The notes beneath the pieces are model-generated. The model made no database searches and had not been told where the DNA came from. It saw only the letters and a program-made list of their open reading frames with translations. Below, in pieces: positions 34,470-45,310 of a stretch of 64,000 nt of DNA; position 1 is the stretch's first letter, and each line of letters opens with the position of its first letter. Both the position numbers and the translations under genes were made by a program. Source of the DNA: Bathynomus jamesi (taxonomy: Eukaryota; Arthropoda; Malacostraca; Isopoda; Cirolanidae); the NCBI GenBank assembly GCA_023014485.1, contig JAJOZX010000482.1, positions 1,088,501 through 1,152,500 on the forward strand, written 5' to 3'.

Positions 34470-35599
34470 CAGTACATAAAAACAATCGTATTGGAAAATT
34501 CATTTCATGTATCCAATTGGACACACGTGTTATCATAGACAGAAATTTACCTTATGAAAACTTTGTGTCCATTTCGAAACGAACTTTGAATAAAGTCTTT
34601 TCTTCATAGTTATTAAAAATATTACTTAAACAAAGTAAACGGGGAGCTTCCTTAATACTTCTAGAATGAAATTATAGTCAAAACAAATAGAATAATGGTG
34701 ATTAAGCTTAGGAAAATTACAAAAAACACTTACCGAAAAAAATGGCATCCACTCACTTCTACTTTACAATTATAACTGGCGTAATTGCTCAGAGCCATCT
34801 ATTGAGAGAATGTTGAACTTCGCTTTCTGCGTCCAAATGGTTACAAAGATTCAAATGGAGTAGATTTTTTTTCTTATGTATGTATGTATTAAACCTGTGT
34901 AAGAGTTAAGCAAAGTTAATGTGTCTAAATGGCAACAAATTACGACAAAGGGTTAAAAATATGAGGTTGTGTTCAATTGAATATTGGTATTTCAACATAG
35001 AACAGAAAACCGCAATTTTGAACATGATAACGCGATTTTGGGAAAAGTTGCAGAAAAAAACCCCTCTTAGAATTAAATTTTACATAAAAATACATATTAG
35101 CCAGAGTGAAATTCGGACTCGGAAAAGTATGATATGCCCTAAATTGCTTAATTCGTATCAGCTCTGAATAAAAACCATAAAACATGCACCGTTCAAAAGT
35201 GACTTCAAAACTTGTCCAGCAATTTTATCATCAGCTGTATTTTCATTTTGCTTTTTAATGTTCTATTATTGCCACTTATGGATATGTACAGTTTCTGAAA
35301 AAAGTTCGCTTCGAAAATTTCCTTTTAGGAGTTGGTAATATTCTGTTTTCCCTAAGATATTTTATTCATTTTGGTCATATTAGTACAATTTCAAAAACAA
35401 AATCTAATCAATAATGATTAATAATTCACTGGTTTGTGCTTCGGAGATAAAATGTGTTTCTATTATGGATTTTGGGGTGCTGGAAACGAATATGACCATA
35501 AAAACAGTCGATTGGCTACAGTTTCCAAGAAAATCTAAGTTACACATTTTGCGTATATGTATATCATATATTAGTAACATACCTGTATAATGCAGTCAT

Positions 35600-36523
35600 T
35601 TATATTGATTCAACCCGTCGCTTCTTTGCTTGTCTCTTGTATTCAACTTCTGGAGCATCTCTTGTTATTGTCCAGCAGTATTCTGCTAGCAATGATGGAC
35701 TCCATTTCCCCTGGTAGCGTTTCTCCATCGCTGAGATATCCTGGTGGAAACGTTCACCATGTTCATCGCTAACTGCTCCGCAGTTGGCCGGAAAAAATTC
35801 CAGGTGCGAATGGAGGAAATGTATCTTTAAAGACATATTGCAGCCCATTTTTTGATAGGACAACAGCAGGTTTTCCACCAGCTCCCTGTAATTGTCAGCT
35901 TTGGTATTTCAGAGAAAATTGGTTGCTACTAACCGGAAAGCATTCCACGCTGTCTTCTCCTCACCACCTAGGATACGGTCGAACTCCTCATCTCTAAGAA
36001 GCTCGCGGATCTGTGGACCAACAAATACACCCTCCTTGATTTTTGCTTCACTGAGCTTTGGGAATTTACCACCGAGGTACTTAAAAGCTGCCCCCGTTTT
36101 ATCCATAGCCTTAACAAAATTTTTCATGACGCCCAGTTTGATGTGTAAGGGTGGTAACAATATCTTGCTCGATTCTACAAGTGGAGGATACTGAACATTT
36201 TTTGTTCCAGGTTCCAATGAGTGTCGGAGTGGCCAATCCTTCTTGATGTAATGAGAAGTCCTAGCCCGACTATCCCATTCACACAGAAAACAGCAATACT
36301 TAGTGTAGCCGGCTGCAGTCCAAGCACGATAGCAACAACTTTCAAGTCACCACAAACCTGCCACTGATGTTTGTCATAGTTTATGCAGTTCAAAAGTTGC
36401 TTCATGTTGTCATATGTTTCCTTCATGTGGACTGCATGACCAACTGGAATTGATGGTAATAAGTTGCCAACATGCAACAAAACAGCTTTTGGACTAACTT
36501 CGATGAATCAATGAACAGCTAAG
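35600..36523 (-). pseudogene. unnamed arthropod-type gene, copy A (C-terminal part)
   Basis: Minus-strand frames in order: LLHVGNLLPSIPVGHAVHMKE, GDLKVVAIVLGLQP, CCFLCEWDSRA (shift near 36310), then LEPGTKNVQYPPLVESSK, LLPPLHIKLGVMKNFVKAMD, GPQIRELLRDEEFDRI, and finally MSLKIHFLHSHLEFFPANCG and EHGERFHQDISAMEKRYQGKW. The stop is at 35600. I recognise this as a protein family repeated in arthropod and other invertebrate genomes but know no function. Frameshifts near 36500, 36310, 36230 and 35900 make it a pseudogene. An AG-ended stretch at 36524 may be an old splice acceptor. Confidence 0.65.
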
Positions 36524-36617
36524 CGAAATCAAGATTGTCTACAACAGTTGGTCATTTGGATCTCCTCATCACAGTTAGGTCAGTCTTATTTTTTTATTTA
36601 TATATATTATTTTATTA

Positions 36618-36650
<33 letters not shown>

Positions 36651-37199
36651 CATTATTTTATTTTATACCCATACCCATCGTAGATGGGCATATTATTTTG
36701 TATCTTGTAAAAGTTCTCGTTTAGTGCATTTAATTCTACGGTATTTGATTTCTTGCTTCAATTTCGTTTACGTCACAACCTTGCTGCAGCAGCTTAGTAT
36801 TACCCGCTGCAACACGCGGGGGTGCATTTGCACTATAGCGACGCTTAGAGAGACGCCTCATAAGAGTACCTGATAATAAGAAGTCGACCGGATGTTATCC
36901 AGACAGAGAAATCCTTAAGCTAGATAGCCTTACTACTCATTTCCGTCAAGAACATAACTGAGAGATATATATATTATATGAGTCACGTACATCAGTCCAA
37001 GTTACGTCCATCAGTCCATAAAATGAGTTACCTACGTCAGTCCAGTCGAATTCGACAATATAAAGAGATAATATTGATAATGCCGGCAAAACATTAATCT
37101 CTTGCCAGCCTCGCAGAGTTAGAGCCTCGCCAGAGTTAGCCTTAGCCTCGCAGAGTTAGAAAATGCCGGCAAAACTGTATCATGTTACGAAGATATTAT
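36524..37199. other. unassigned spacer with (TTA)n and short repeats
   Basis: Contains a TTA trinucleotide run at about 36615-36660, short repeated ACGTxCATCAGTCCA motifs at 36975-37045, and duplicated GCCTCGCAGAGTTAG motifs at 37105-37160. No gene is seen. Confidence 0.6.
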
Positions 37200-37482
37200 A
37201 AGTTAATGTGATTGGCCAATCCTTCTTGATGGACTGAAAAGTCCTAGCCCGACTATCCCATTCACACAGAAAACAGCAATACTTAGTGTAGCCCGGCTGC
37301 AGTCCAAGCACGACAGCAACAACTTTCAAGTCACCACAAACCTGCCACTGATGTTTGTCATAGTTTATGCAGTTCAAAAGTTGCTTCATGTTGTCATATG
37401 TTTCCTTCATGTGGACTACATGACCAACTGGAATTGATGGCAATACGTTGCCAACATGCAACAAAACAGCTTTTTCACGTGG

Positions 37483-40312
37483 GCCCGACGTGAAAAATAG
37501 TTTAAAACGCGGGCCCGTCGTAAAAAATAACTTAAACGTCTTTTATTGTAACGTGCGTAGTATTAGAAATAAATTAAATGAATTTAAGGCGATAATTTAT
37601 TCCGGGAACTACGATATAGTTGCTATCACTGAAACGGTTAAATACCGTGACTCGGGACTTGTTGGGGGAACTTGATATACCGGGTTTTAAACTCTTTACT
37701 AATGATAGGTTACTTAGGTTCGGTGGAGGCGTTTTGCTGTACATTCGTAATTCCCTTAGGGCTATCGAGGTTAAGTTAGATTTTCCGGCAGCAATTAATG
37801 CGATATGTGTTGAAGTTAAGGCGCGTATTATTAGTTTTAATTTTGTTGTTGTTTATAGACCTCCCGTTCAACCCCTCGATACAGATACTAGATTTTACTC
37901 ACTTCTTGGTAACTTTATTGACAATCGGAATAGTATAATTGTCGGAGACTTTAACTGCCCTAATGTTAATTATGAGACTTTTACTGGTAATGAGGAGGGA
38001 CTGAGATTGATTGAGTTTATGGAAGATAACTTTTTTACGACAGATGGTTAACGAACCAACGCGCGGTGATAATATTTTAGATTTGGTGATGACGAACGGC
38101 GAGAATATAGTCGAAGGTTTAGAAGTAGGCGAGAGTTTAGGATGTAGTGATCATCAAATTCTTAGGTTTAAGTTATTGATAGAAAACACTAAGGATAGTA
38201 ACGTAATAGAAGTCCTTGATTTTCGTAGGGCTAATTTTGATAGTTTTGCGGATAGGATGAGAGTAGTGGACTGGGATAACTTATTTATGGTAATGACACA
38301 AATTTGCATTGGGTGGCGTTTAAGGAAAGTTTTAGGAATATTGAAAGGGAGTTCATTCCTCGTAGGCCTAAGCGCGCTAGAAATCGTGGTAGGCCGAAGT
38401 GTTGGACTAGGGAAATAGGCGAGTTCATAAACGAGCGTAATAGAGCGTATAGACTTAGTAAGCGCAATGGCACGGCAGCTAACTTTAATAGATATATCGA
38501 GCTTAGGCGTCAGGTTAAAAGATCAGTTAGGAATGCCAAGCGTAATTTAGAGATACTTATTGCTGCGGATAGTAAATATAATCCAAAACAGTTTTCTGAA
38601 TATGTAAATAATCGTAAGTCGATAAAAGATAACATAGGCCCTCTAGTGGATGTTAATGGCGCTTTGGCTTCTGACGCTCAGGCGATGGCGGGTATTTCAA
38701 TAACTTTTTTGCGACAGTTTTTACCGTAGAAGACGTAAATAATGTCCCCGACGTGGACGATATCGTTCCATTTAGTAGCGAGACTATTTTGGATGAAATA
38801 ACTGTTTACGAGGGTGAGATTGCGCATTATATCGATAGGCTAAAAGTTAGCAAGGCTCCAGGCCCTGACGCTTTTTATCCCAGACATTTGAAAGATTTGA
38901 AAGACGTTATCGTAGGCCCCTTAACGAAGATTTTTAATCAGTCACTCGAAACGGGGATTATTCCTGAAGATTTCAAATTAGCTAACGTCACGCCTATTTT
39001 TAAAAAAGGCGACCGCGCAGTAGCTAGCAATTATAGGCCCATTAGCTTAACGTCAATTGTCGGTAAACTTTTGGAATCCGTAGTTAGGGATCGTATCATC
39101 GATCACTTAGAAAGTAGAGATTTGATTAATAGTAGTCAGCATGGGTTTCGACGCCATAGATCTTGTTTAACTAATTTGTTAGAATTTTATAACGAAATGG
39201 TGCGCGAATACGATAGGCATAGAGCAGCTGACGTTATTTATTTAGATTTTAAAAAGGCGTTCGATACAGTTCCGCATAGGAGACTAATTGCGAAGGTCAA
39301 AGAGCACGGTATACGCGGTCAGGTAGCTAAATGGTTAGAAGAAGAATGGCTTCGTGCTAGGAGACAGAGGGTCGTAGTTAATGGTAATGAATCGGGGTTG
39401 TTAGATGTAGGTAGCGGTGTCCCACAGGGTTCAGTGTTAGGCCCATTGCTATTCGTAATTTACATTAACGACATAGATGTAGGATTGACTAGTAACGTGT
39501 CAAAATTCGCGGACGATACTAAAATAGGCGGTAAGGTTGTTAACGAGGACGATAGTAATAGGCTCCAAGACGATGTAAATAGGATTATGGAGTGGACAGA
39601 TAAGTGGCAGATGCAATTTAAAGTAGACAAATGTAAAGTTTTGCATATAGATTCTCGCAACAATAATTACACGTACACGATGGATGATAGGGAGTTAGCG
39701 AGCGTTGACGAGGAAGTAGATTTAGGCGTACGCGTATCTAAGGATTTAAAGGTTAGGAACTAGTGCCTGGAGTCTTGCGCAAAAGCTAATAGGATGTTAG
39801 GCTTCATAGCGCGTAATTTCGAATTTAAATCGAAGGATATTATATTGCCCCTTTACAAGTCCCTAGTCAGGCCTCATTTAGAATATGCCGTTCAGTTTTC
39901 GTGCCCGTACTTGCGTGAGGATATTGATAGGTTAGAAAGAGTTCAGCGTCGTGCCACGAAACTTATTCCGTCATTGCGCAACAAGCCTCATGAAGATAGA
40001 ATTAAAGAGCCAGACCTGTATTTACTCGAAACTAGGAGATTAAGGGGGGAGCTTATTGAAGTTTCCAAAATCGTTATTAACATCGATAATGTAAATTTTG
40101 ACAAATTGTTCACTTTTGATAATAGTAATACTCGTAATAACGGATTTAAGTTGCGTGGCAGACGTTTCATTACTAATATCGCTAAAAACTTCTTTACGTT
40201 TAAAGTAATTGATAAATGGAATATTCTTCCCGCGTCAGTCGTTCATTCTACCAGCGTTAATATGTTTAAGAACCGTTTAGATAGGCATTTTAAAAATATT
40301 AACGTTGTTTAA
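37483..40312 (+). pseudogene. LINE copy 2 ORF2: endonuclease and reverse transcriptase
   Basis: Same protein as 5587-9752. The endonuclease has NVFYCNVRSIRNKL, AITET, IIVGDFNCP and SDHQIL. The RT has KAPGPDAFYPRHLK, NYRPISLTS, QHGFRRHRSC, YLDFKKAFDTVPH, SGVPQGSVLGP and KFADDTKI in one long frame 38753-39763. Breaks: a frameshift near 37640 (a 4-base loss versus copy 1), frameshifts near 38035, 38300 and 38700, and a stop at 39761-39763 where copy 1 has Gln. The stop ends with KNINVV at 40312. Confidence 0.92.
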
Positions 40313-40893
40313 AATAAAAAAAACAATTAGTCACAGGAGCTCTGGGGGGGGTGGTCGAGGATGAGTCTGTTGACGATTAATGCCAGCTTGTGACATGCCA
40401 GCGTGTGATGCCAGCAATAAAATAAAAAAAAAAAAAAATTAGACTAACATGAACGTAGATGTAGCTCGCAGAGTAAACTAACCCACTTTTTGTTTAACTT
40501 TGCCTACTTTTTTTTTTTTTCTTATCCTCTCCTTACTTTGCATGTCTGTAACTCTCTTTTCTTGCATGTTTGTAGTTTGCATGGTATGACTGTGAGTTAA
40601 GACTGTGTTTGCATGGTTTGTAAGCGTTCTTATTTTACTTCTTTTCATCTTTCCCCCCTCTCCTATTCTCTCCGACTATTTTTCTGACTTGTCGGCAGTG
40701 GCCGGCGGATGATGATGGTGAGTCTTTTTTCTCTTTTTCTGAATGAATGTTAACCCACGAGTGATAGGTGTTTCTCCTTACTTAACCCCTTATTCTCTTC
40801 TCTTCTCTTAACCTCCTACTCTTTCCTTTCTCTCGGGCTAACCTTAGAGTGGATCTTAGGGTCTTGTTAGCCTTAGCTTCTGTAGATGTGTAG
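40313..40893 (+). other. 3' UTR of LINE copy 2
   Basis: Matches 9753-10236 with small indels in A and T runs and in the poly-pyrimidine segment. Confidence 0.8.
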
Positions 40894-41785
40894 AACTTCG
40901 ATGAATCAATGAACAGTCTCCACTCATCAGGATTGTGAATAATGTTGAGAACTGCCATCAGACCATCGATGTCGTTGCAAGCTACAAGGTCACCTTCCAT
41001 GATGAAGAATGGGACAAAATCTTTTTGACGGTCACGAAACTTACACACTAACATTTTCAGCGAGGAGATTCCACTGCTGCAATCTGGAGCCCAACAGCTC
41101 TGCCTTACTCTTTGGCAGTTCTAAATCTCTGATAAGGTCGTTTAATTCATTCTGAGTTATCATGTGCGGTTTAGAAGATGTCAAGTTATAAACAAATTCA
41201 AGGTCTTGTGAAGTTGAAGGCTCACAAGTTTCGCAGGTTCCTTCATTCTCCTCGTCCTCTGATTCCAGGGAGAATGAGTGTGGGAGCTCAGGAACGGGTA
41301 GTCCTTCGCCGTGAGGTACCGGCGTATAGCAGAGGGTATATTCGGATATTGTAAAATCCACTTTTTCTTCTTGCAAATACCTTTCTTGACTGGAGGCACC
41401 ATGCAGAGTAACAATTGCTGACATGTTCTGTTGGTTCCCTCCACACCATTGGCACTGCAAAAGGCATAGATTTCCTTTTCCGATTCAACCACTGGCGAAG
41501 GTTTGTTGCACAAGTATTGCAGCATATGTGTGGGGCCCAGCTCTTGTCCTGATCTCCAATCTTACAGCCAAAATGAAGGTGATAGGCTTTCCTAATCACG
41601 GCGGTTATAGCACGCTTTTGTGATGCAAAAGTCAATTCTCCACAAACATAACAGAAGTTATCTACACTGTTCACGCAATTACGAGGCATCTTTGTTCAAA
41701 TTAGGCTGAAAAAAATTCAGTTTCAAAAGCAAACACTAAAAAGAGTTTGACAAGGGTGCGCTGTATGACTTCCGCGAATGAACTG

Positions 41786-42200
41786 ATGCTGTGGCGTAAT
41801 ATGTAGACGCCTTGATTCTACTGCGCATGCGCGGTTATATTTTTTTTTATTTTAATAAATTAATGTAATTACATTGCATTTTAATAATTTTAAATTAGGT
41901 AAGGTTAAGTTAGGTTAGTATTCCATTTATATTAATATCAAAAACATTATGGGAAGCAATATGTTAAAATGATCCAATCTATTTCTTAATAAATAATTTA
42001 CAAATACATAATGTAATAGATAAATTTAAAATTACATTTTATTGTATATATATTAGGCCTTATTAGGGTGTCAATTTTGGGGGTGAAATGACTAAATTGA
42101 AAATCATGTGATTTGGTAGCAATTTAATGTAATCATTTGGCATACAAAATAATATCCTTGCTTCAAAAACAATAAAAAATAACTCCTACCTACATCAATT
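41786..42200. repeat. left long TIR of lineage-2 element
   Basis: Inverted partner of about 45050-45305. It holds the CpG-rich block TACTGCGCATGCGCG near its outer end and an internal AT-rich insertion of about 150 bp. Confidence 0.75.
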
Positions 42201-42304
42201 TTAATTCAAAAATTCCATTTTTCCGTAAATTCGTAACAAAATAACAAATGTGCGCAAACATCCTATCAACATTTAAAGTGGCAATAAGATATCATTCAGA
42301 GTCT

Positions 42305-44260
42305 TCATTTGAAAGTAACCAATGCAGTGATGTCCTTTTTGCTGCGGTTCCTTGACATCAGCATTCGGCTTGCTACTTGCGCTTTGATGTAGCCTTCTCG
42401 CCTCTCGTGACTGTAAACTTGACTAGCTGCTTCTGTGACCACTTTCACACATCTCTCCACACTCTGAGTGTGAGAAGGCCACTTTGGCACTTGCAGTGGG
42501 GCCTCTTTAAGTTGTGTTAAATCTTTGTTTGTTATACATGTTGTCAGTAGTGGCTCCAAAACTTCCGAACTCAAGTTAACTAATTCTGACAATTTCGTGG
42601 CATTGACGTTTATCGGAGGTACCTTCCTTGTCTGAACAGAGCAGTCTCCCAGCTGGTCATCATCTAGTGATGTTCCTCTAAGCTTTAGAATGATTTCCAC
42701 AGCCTCAGTTCGCTCTTTGGTACATTGGCTGCAGAGTATTGCTTGCAAAACTGCCTCTGGCCTAGCATACCAAGCGGACCTTCTCACCACAGGTAACACG
42801 ATGTTTACCACTAGTTTCCTTTGGGTTCTCAGTAGCTGTAATTGAAACAAGATGTGGTTGGGCCCCTCCATCCACATTGGATTAAGTTTTACATTGAACC
42901 AGTGAGGAAGATAAAACCCAATAATAAATTCAACAATCAACATCAAATTCTGTAGCATTTTGCCCTTCAGTGCATGTTTGGAAACCCAAATCCTGCAGAA
43001 ACGAATCGCTGTAGTTAACCAACGACTGTGACTTACGGGTCCAATCTCCAAGAGAGCCAGATTTTGAGGCAACTCTCCTGATCTGATTGCTTGAACAATA
43101 CAATAAGCGTAAGATTGATCCGTGCTGAGGTCTTTGATAACTTCTTCAGACAACACTGGAAGGGGAGGGCCTACTTTGACCTTTGGAAATTTTGTATTTA
43201 TTTCTAATTCCGTTGCTTCATCTAGTATGTTGCTAAGGGGGCCTGACCACTTGTTGTTGCTCTTTGTAGGACCATCAAGTTCCTGGATGAGACGACGAAG
43301 AGGTAGTTCCCCTGTGTGCAAATCACATACAATCCAAACAAGCCTTCTTCCAAGTTTTTTCTTTAAATCCGTCATAACATCGCCCTGCCATCCAGTGTTC
43401 ACCGCAGTTGAGTCTCCACCAACGGCCTGCAGTGAACTGTCAAGTCTTCTTTCTTGAAGCCAACATATTATTTGATCAGCAATTGCCTCTGCATGTTTCT
43501 TGCCTTCTACTTCTGCTTCAGGAACAAAGTGAAACAAATAGCGGCCACCAGGTTCGGAACACACATAGTAGTGTTCTTCTTTGATGAGACCGGGAAACTT
43601 TCTGTCCATTCCCTCTACCTCTAGGAGAACTTTTGTGTCATCTCTTCTTCCATCAAACAAAAGGCAAGAGAGACCTTCCTCCTTCAAATCTTTTTCATGC
43701 TGAGCAGATATTTCCTTCATTATTTTTTCTTGTGCTCTTCTTAACTTATTATGATCTATCACTAAGGATGTATCCTCTCGGCTGATGAGGCCTGCATCTA
43801 TCCAAGCGGCAGTGGCAATCTCTGCAGTCTCTCGTAGCCCCGTATGGTGGCGAATACTGGCAAGGGCAATGTTTGAGATGTCTTTAGTGTTGTATTTCAT
43901 TCTCTTCGGCGAAGGTTCAGATGGCATTTTGGAGCTATCATCTGATGTTGCTTCTTTCTGTTCATCTGAAGAGCTTTCAAAGAAGTGAGAAACCTCTTGA
44001 TAGAGCTCTTCATCTCTTTGGGTGGCTTCTTCACTCTTCTTTTTCTTCCTTTCTTCCCTCTCTCGGATTTTCTGTTTTTTGGTTTCTGAATAATCTGCCG
44101 AACCAATCTGCATACTTCCTTGGCCTCCTGCCTTTGTTCTCTGCGCCTTTATGAAAGCCAGCTCCAAAACAGGGATCTTCTTCTCACGAGGACAGCAACA
44201 ATCAATGTGAGGGTGAGGTTCTCTTCTGCATGAGGGAGAACAATTGGCTTCAGAACACAA
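42305..44260 (-). CDS. transposase-like protein, 651-aa frame
   Basis: A single open frame. A Cys-rich stretch comes first (CSEANCSPSCRR, IDCCCPREKKIPVLEL), then a charged segment. The core has LLFDGRRDDTKVL (D203), AVGGDSTAVNTGWQG (D283), CDLHTGELPLRRL (C312 and H315), SHSRWLTTA, and near the end YSHERREGYIKAQ (E619). The same motifs at near-equal spacing occur in the 605-aa protein (81 and 80 residues between the two Asp). The frame begins with a non-ATG codon because it is the continuation of an upstream frame (44300-44658), separated by one apparent single-base frameshift. The restored family length would be near 780-790 residues. Confidence 0.75.
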   Translation of the reverse strand: MCSEANCSPSCRREPHPHIDCCCPREKKIPVLELAFIKAQRTKAGGQGSMQIGSADYSETKKQKIREREERKKKKSEEATQRDEELYQEVSHFFESSSDEQKEATSDDSSKMPSEPSPKRMKYNTKDISNIALASIRHHTGLRETAEIATAAWIDAGLISREDTSLVIDHNKLRRAQEKIMKEISAQHEKDLKEEGLSCLLFDGRRDDTKVLLEVEGMDRKFPGLIKEEHYYVCSEPGGRYLFHFVPEAEVEGKKHAEAIADQIICWLQERRLDSSLQAVGGDSTAVNTGWQGDVMTDLKKKLGRRLVWIVCDLHTGELPLRRLIQELDGPTKSNNKWSGPLSNILDEATELEINTKFPKVKVGPPLPVLSEEVIKDLSTDQSYAYCIVQAIRSGELPQNLALLEIGPVSHSRWLTTAIRFCRIWVSKHALKGKMLQNLMLIVEFIIGFYLPHWFNVKLNPMWMEGPNHILFQLQLLRTQRKLVVNIVLPVVRRSAWYARPEAVLQAILCSQCTKERTEAVEIILKLRGTSLDDDQLGDCSVQTRKVPPINVNATKLSELVNLSSEVLEPLLTTCITNKDLTQLKEAPLQVPKWPSHTQSVERCVKVVTEAASQVYSHERREGYIKAQVASRMLMSRNRSKKDITALVTFK

Positions 44261-44294
44261 CTCTGTGGGACACTGGCAGTTAAAAATGTCAGAA

Positions 44295-44658
44295 GAGTAT
44301 CAAGTGTGTGCAGAAACTTATTTTTCTTCGCCAGTTTTCCTTTGCCAAGTGATGTCTCAACTGCTTTGTGCCACAGCTTTGTTAATTTTAGCTCAATAGT
44401 TCTATACTGATTGAGTACAGGTGGTTTGAATAACACATTAGCTTTTTTCCACTGATGCAAAAGAGGGGGAATCATGTCCCTTATGAGCTCTTTCTCTGTG
44501 TAGTTCCTTCTATCCTTTGTATTTTGTTCACGAAGGAGTAACCCTAGTCTCAGCATGTCTCGCACTGTTGGTAGTTCTGATACGGGAAGCTCCTTGCCTG
44601 TACCGACTAACAGGCTCAAGTGGCATGACGACTGACCTCTTGTCTTCAGTTTTGGCAT
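44295..44658 (-). pseudogene. N-terminal part of the lineage-2 protein
   Basis: The ATG at 44658 opens MPKLKTRGQSSCHLSL, followed by ELPTVRDMLRLGLLLREQN and LHQWKKANVLFKPPVLNQ. This corresponds in order to the N-terminal pieces of lineage 1 (VPTWRAVLQR, RWRRSNVKFSPPV). The frame shifts near 44300 just before the Cys-rich stretch. A strong acceptor-like tract (tttttcttttcag) ends at 44670, so the start codon is probably preceded by a 5' UTR intron. Confidence 0.7.
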
Positions 44659-45049
44659 CTTAGGAATATCTGAAAAGAAAAACATTTAAGTATTTTATAT
44701 CAATTACGATGTTTCAAAGTTTAGCCATTCGATGTTCTAAAATTCAATAAAAAAATATTTCATGGGATTACAACATAATTAGACAGAAGAATATGATAAT
44801 AATAAATAATTGTAATAATCAATAATCCATACTTACAGTTAAACTGTAGTATTCGTCTATGACATCTAAGAGGCAACTGAGGACTGAGAGTGAGGGACAG
44901 TTCTATTCATGTTGTGACTTGTACATTGTACAACAACTATATGACCTTGAAAACACTCCATATGCGATCAGTGGGATAATTCTGTGACAGATGAATAGTT
45001 AATCAATTTATGTCCTATTATTTAGTAAAAGAGTCAATTTCTGAAACTT

Positions 45050-45305
45050 TAAGGTAAAATTGATGCAGGTAAAGGTTATTTTATTTCATTTTGGTTGGCC
45101 AATTTCAAGTTTTGACATGAAAAGACGCTATATTTTCACTACCAAAATTGATTTGAAAAAAGTTGACAAAATTGACACACCCTAATATATATGTATATAT
45201 TTACATTAATTTATTAAAATAAAAAAAATATAACTACGCGCATGCGCAGTAGAGTCAATGCGTCGATGTGTCACAGGCGTCTACATATTACGCGACAGAT
45301 GCAGT
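45050..45305. repeat. right long TIR of lineage-2 element
   Basis: Inverted partner of the left TIR. Contains the ACGCGCATGCGCAGTA block and the CATATTACGC block. Confidence 0.75.
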
Positions 45306-45310
45306 CCAGT

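Larger units (their letters stand above)
30900..35300 (-). mobile_element. TIR DNA transposon, lineage 1 (605-aa transposase-like protein)
   Basis: Inverted repeats at about 31020-31180 and 35010-35150 (roughly three quarters identical by eye over 140 bp, sharing the CTTAGAATTAA and ATACATATTAGCCA blocks) bracket the long minus-strand frame. Weaker similarity extends outward on both sides, so the true ends lie beyond these blocks and were not located. No target duplication was established. The second member at 41770-45310 has the same design with clearer TIRs. Confidence 0.6.
37476..40893 (+). mobile_element. CR1-like LINE, copy 2 (5' truncated)
   Basis: The copy starts within the ORF1/ORF2 overlap (GGGCCCGACGTGAAAAAT, compare 5578-5595) and ends at the same GTAGATGTGTAGAA terminus as copy 1. 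Comparison with gene copy A shows that about 5 bp of target (ggact or similar) were lost at insertion and no duplication was made. It lacks the fold-back and the hAT MITE seen in copy 1. Confidence 0.92.
37200..41689 (-). pseudogene. unnamed arthropod-type gene, copy B (N-terminal part), split by LINE copy 2
   Basis: The ATG at 41689 opens MPRNCVNSVDNFCYVCGEL. CxxC pairs (CYVC and CNTCATNL) about 50 residues apart are compatible with a ZAD-like zinc domain (inference). Frames continue with VSPKxxx-type Lys/Glu stretches, LPFSHSxx-type loops, then FRDRQKDFVPFFIMEGDLVA and FIDSSK at 40894. The LINE 37476-40893 interrupts here. Coding resumes at 37475 with LLHVGNVLPSIPVGHVVHMKE to KKDWP at about 37212. 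The segment 37212-37475 is nearly identical to 36230-36488 of copy A, so the two copies overlap. The frameshift near 41300-41450 and the LINE inactivate it. Confidence 0.6.
41770..45310 (-). mobile_element. TIR DNA transposon, lineage 2 (651-aa transposase-like protein)
   Basis: Long inverted repeats bound the coding region. The left arm is about 41786-42200 and the right arm about 45050-45305. Shared blocks in inverted order are GCGTAATATGTAGACGCC, TACTGCGCATGCGCG, a TATATTTTTTTTATTTTAAT run, ATTAGGGTGTGTCAATTTTG and CCTACATCAATTTTA. The left arm carries about 150 extra bases (41880-42040) and the right arm an 18-bp block. The outermost homology fades near AACTG on both sides. Exact ends and target duplication are unresolved. 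Confidence 0.75.
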
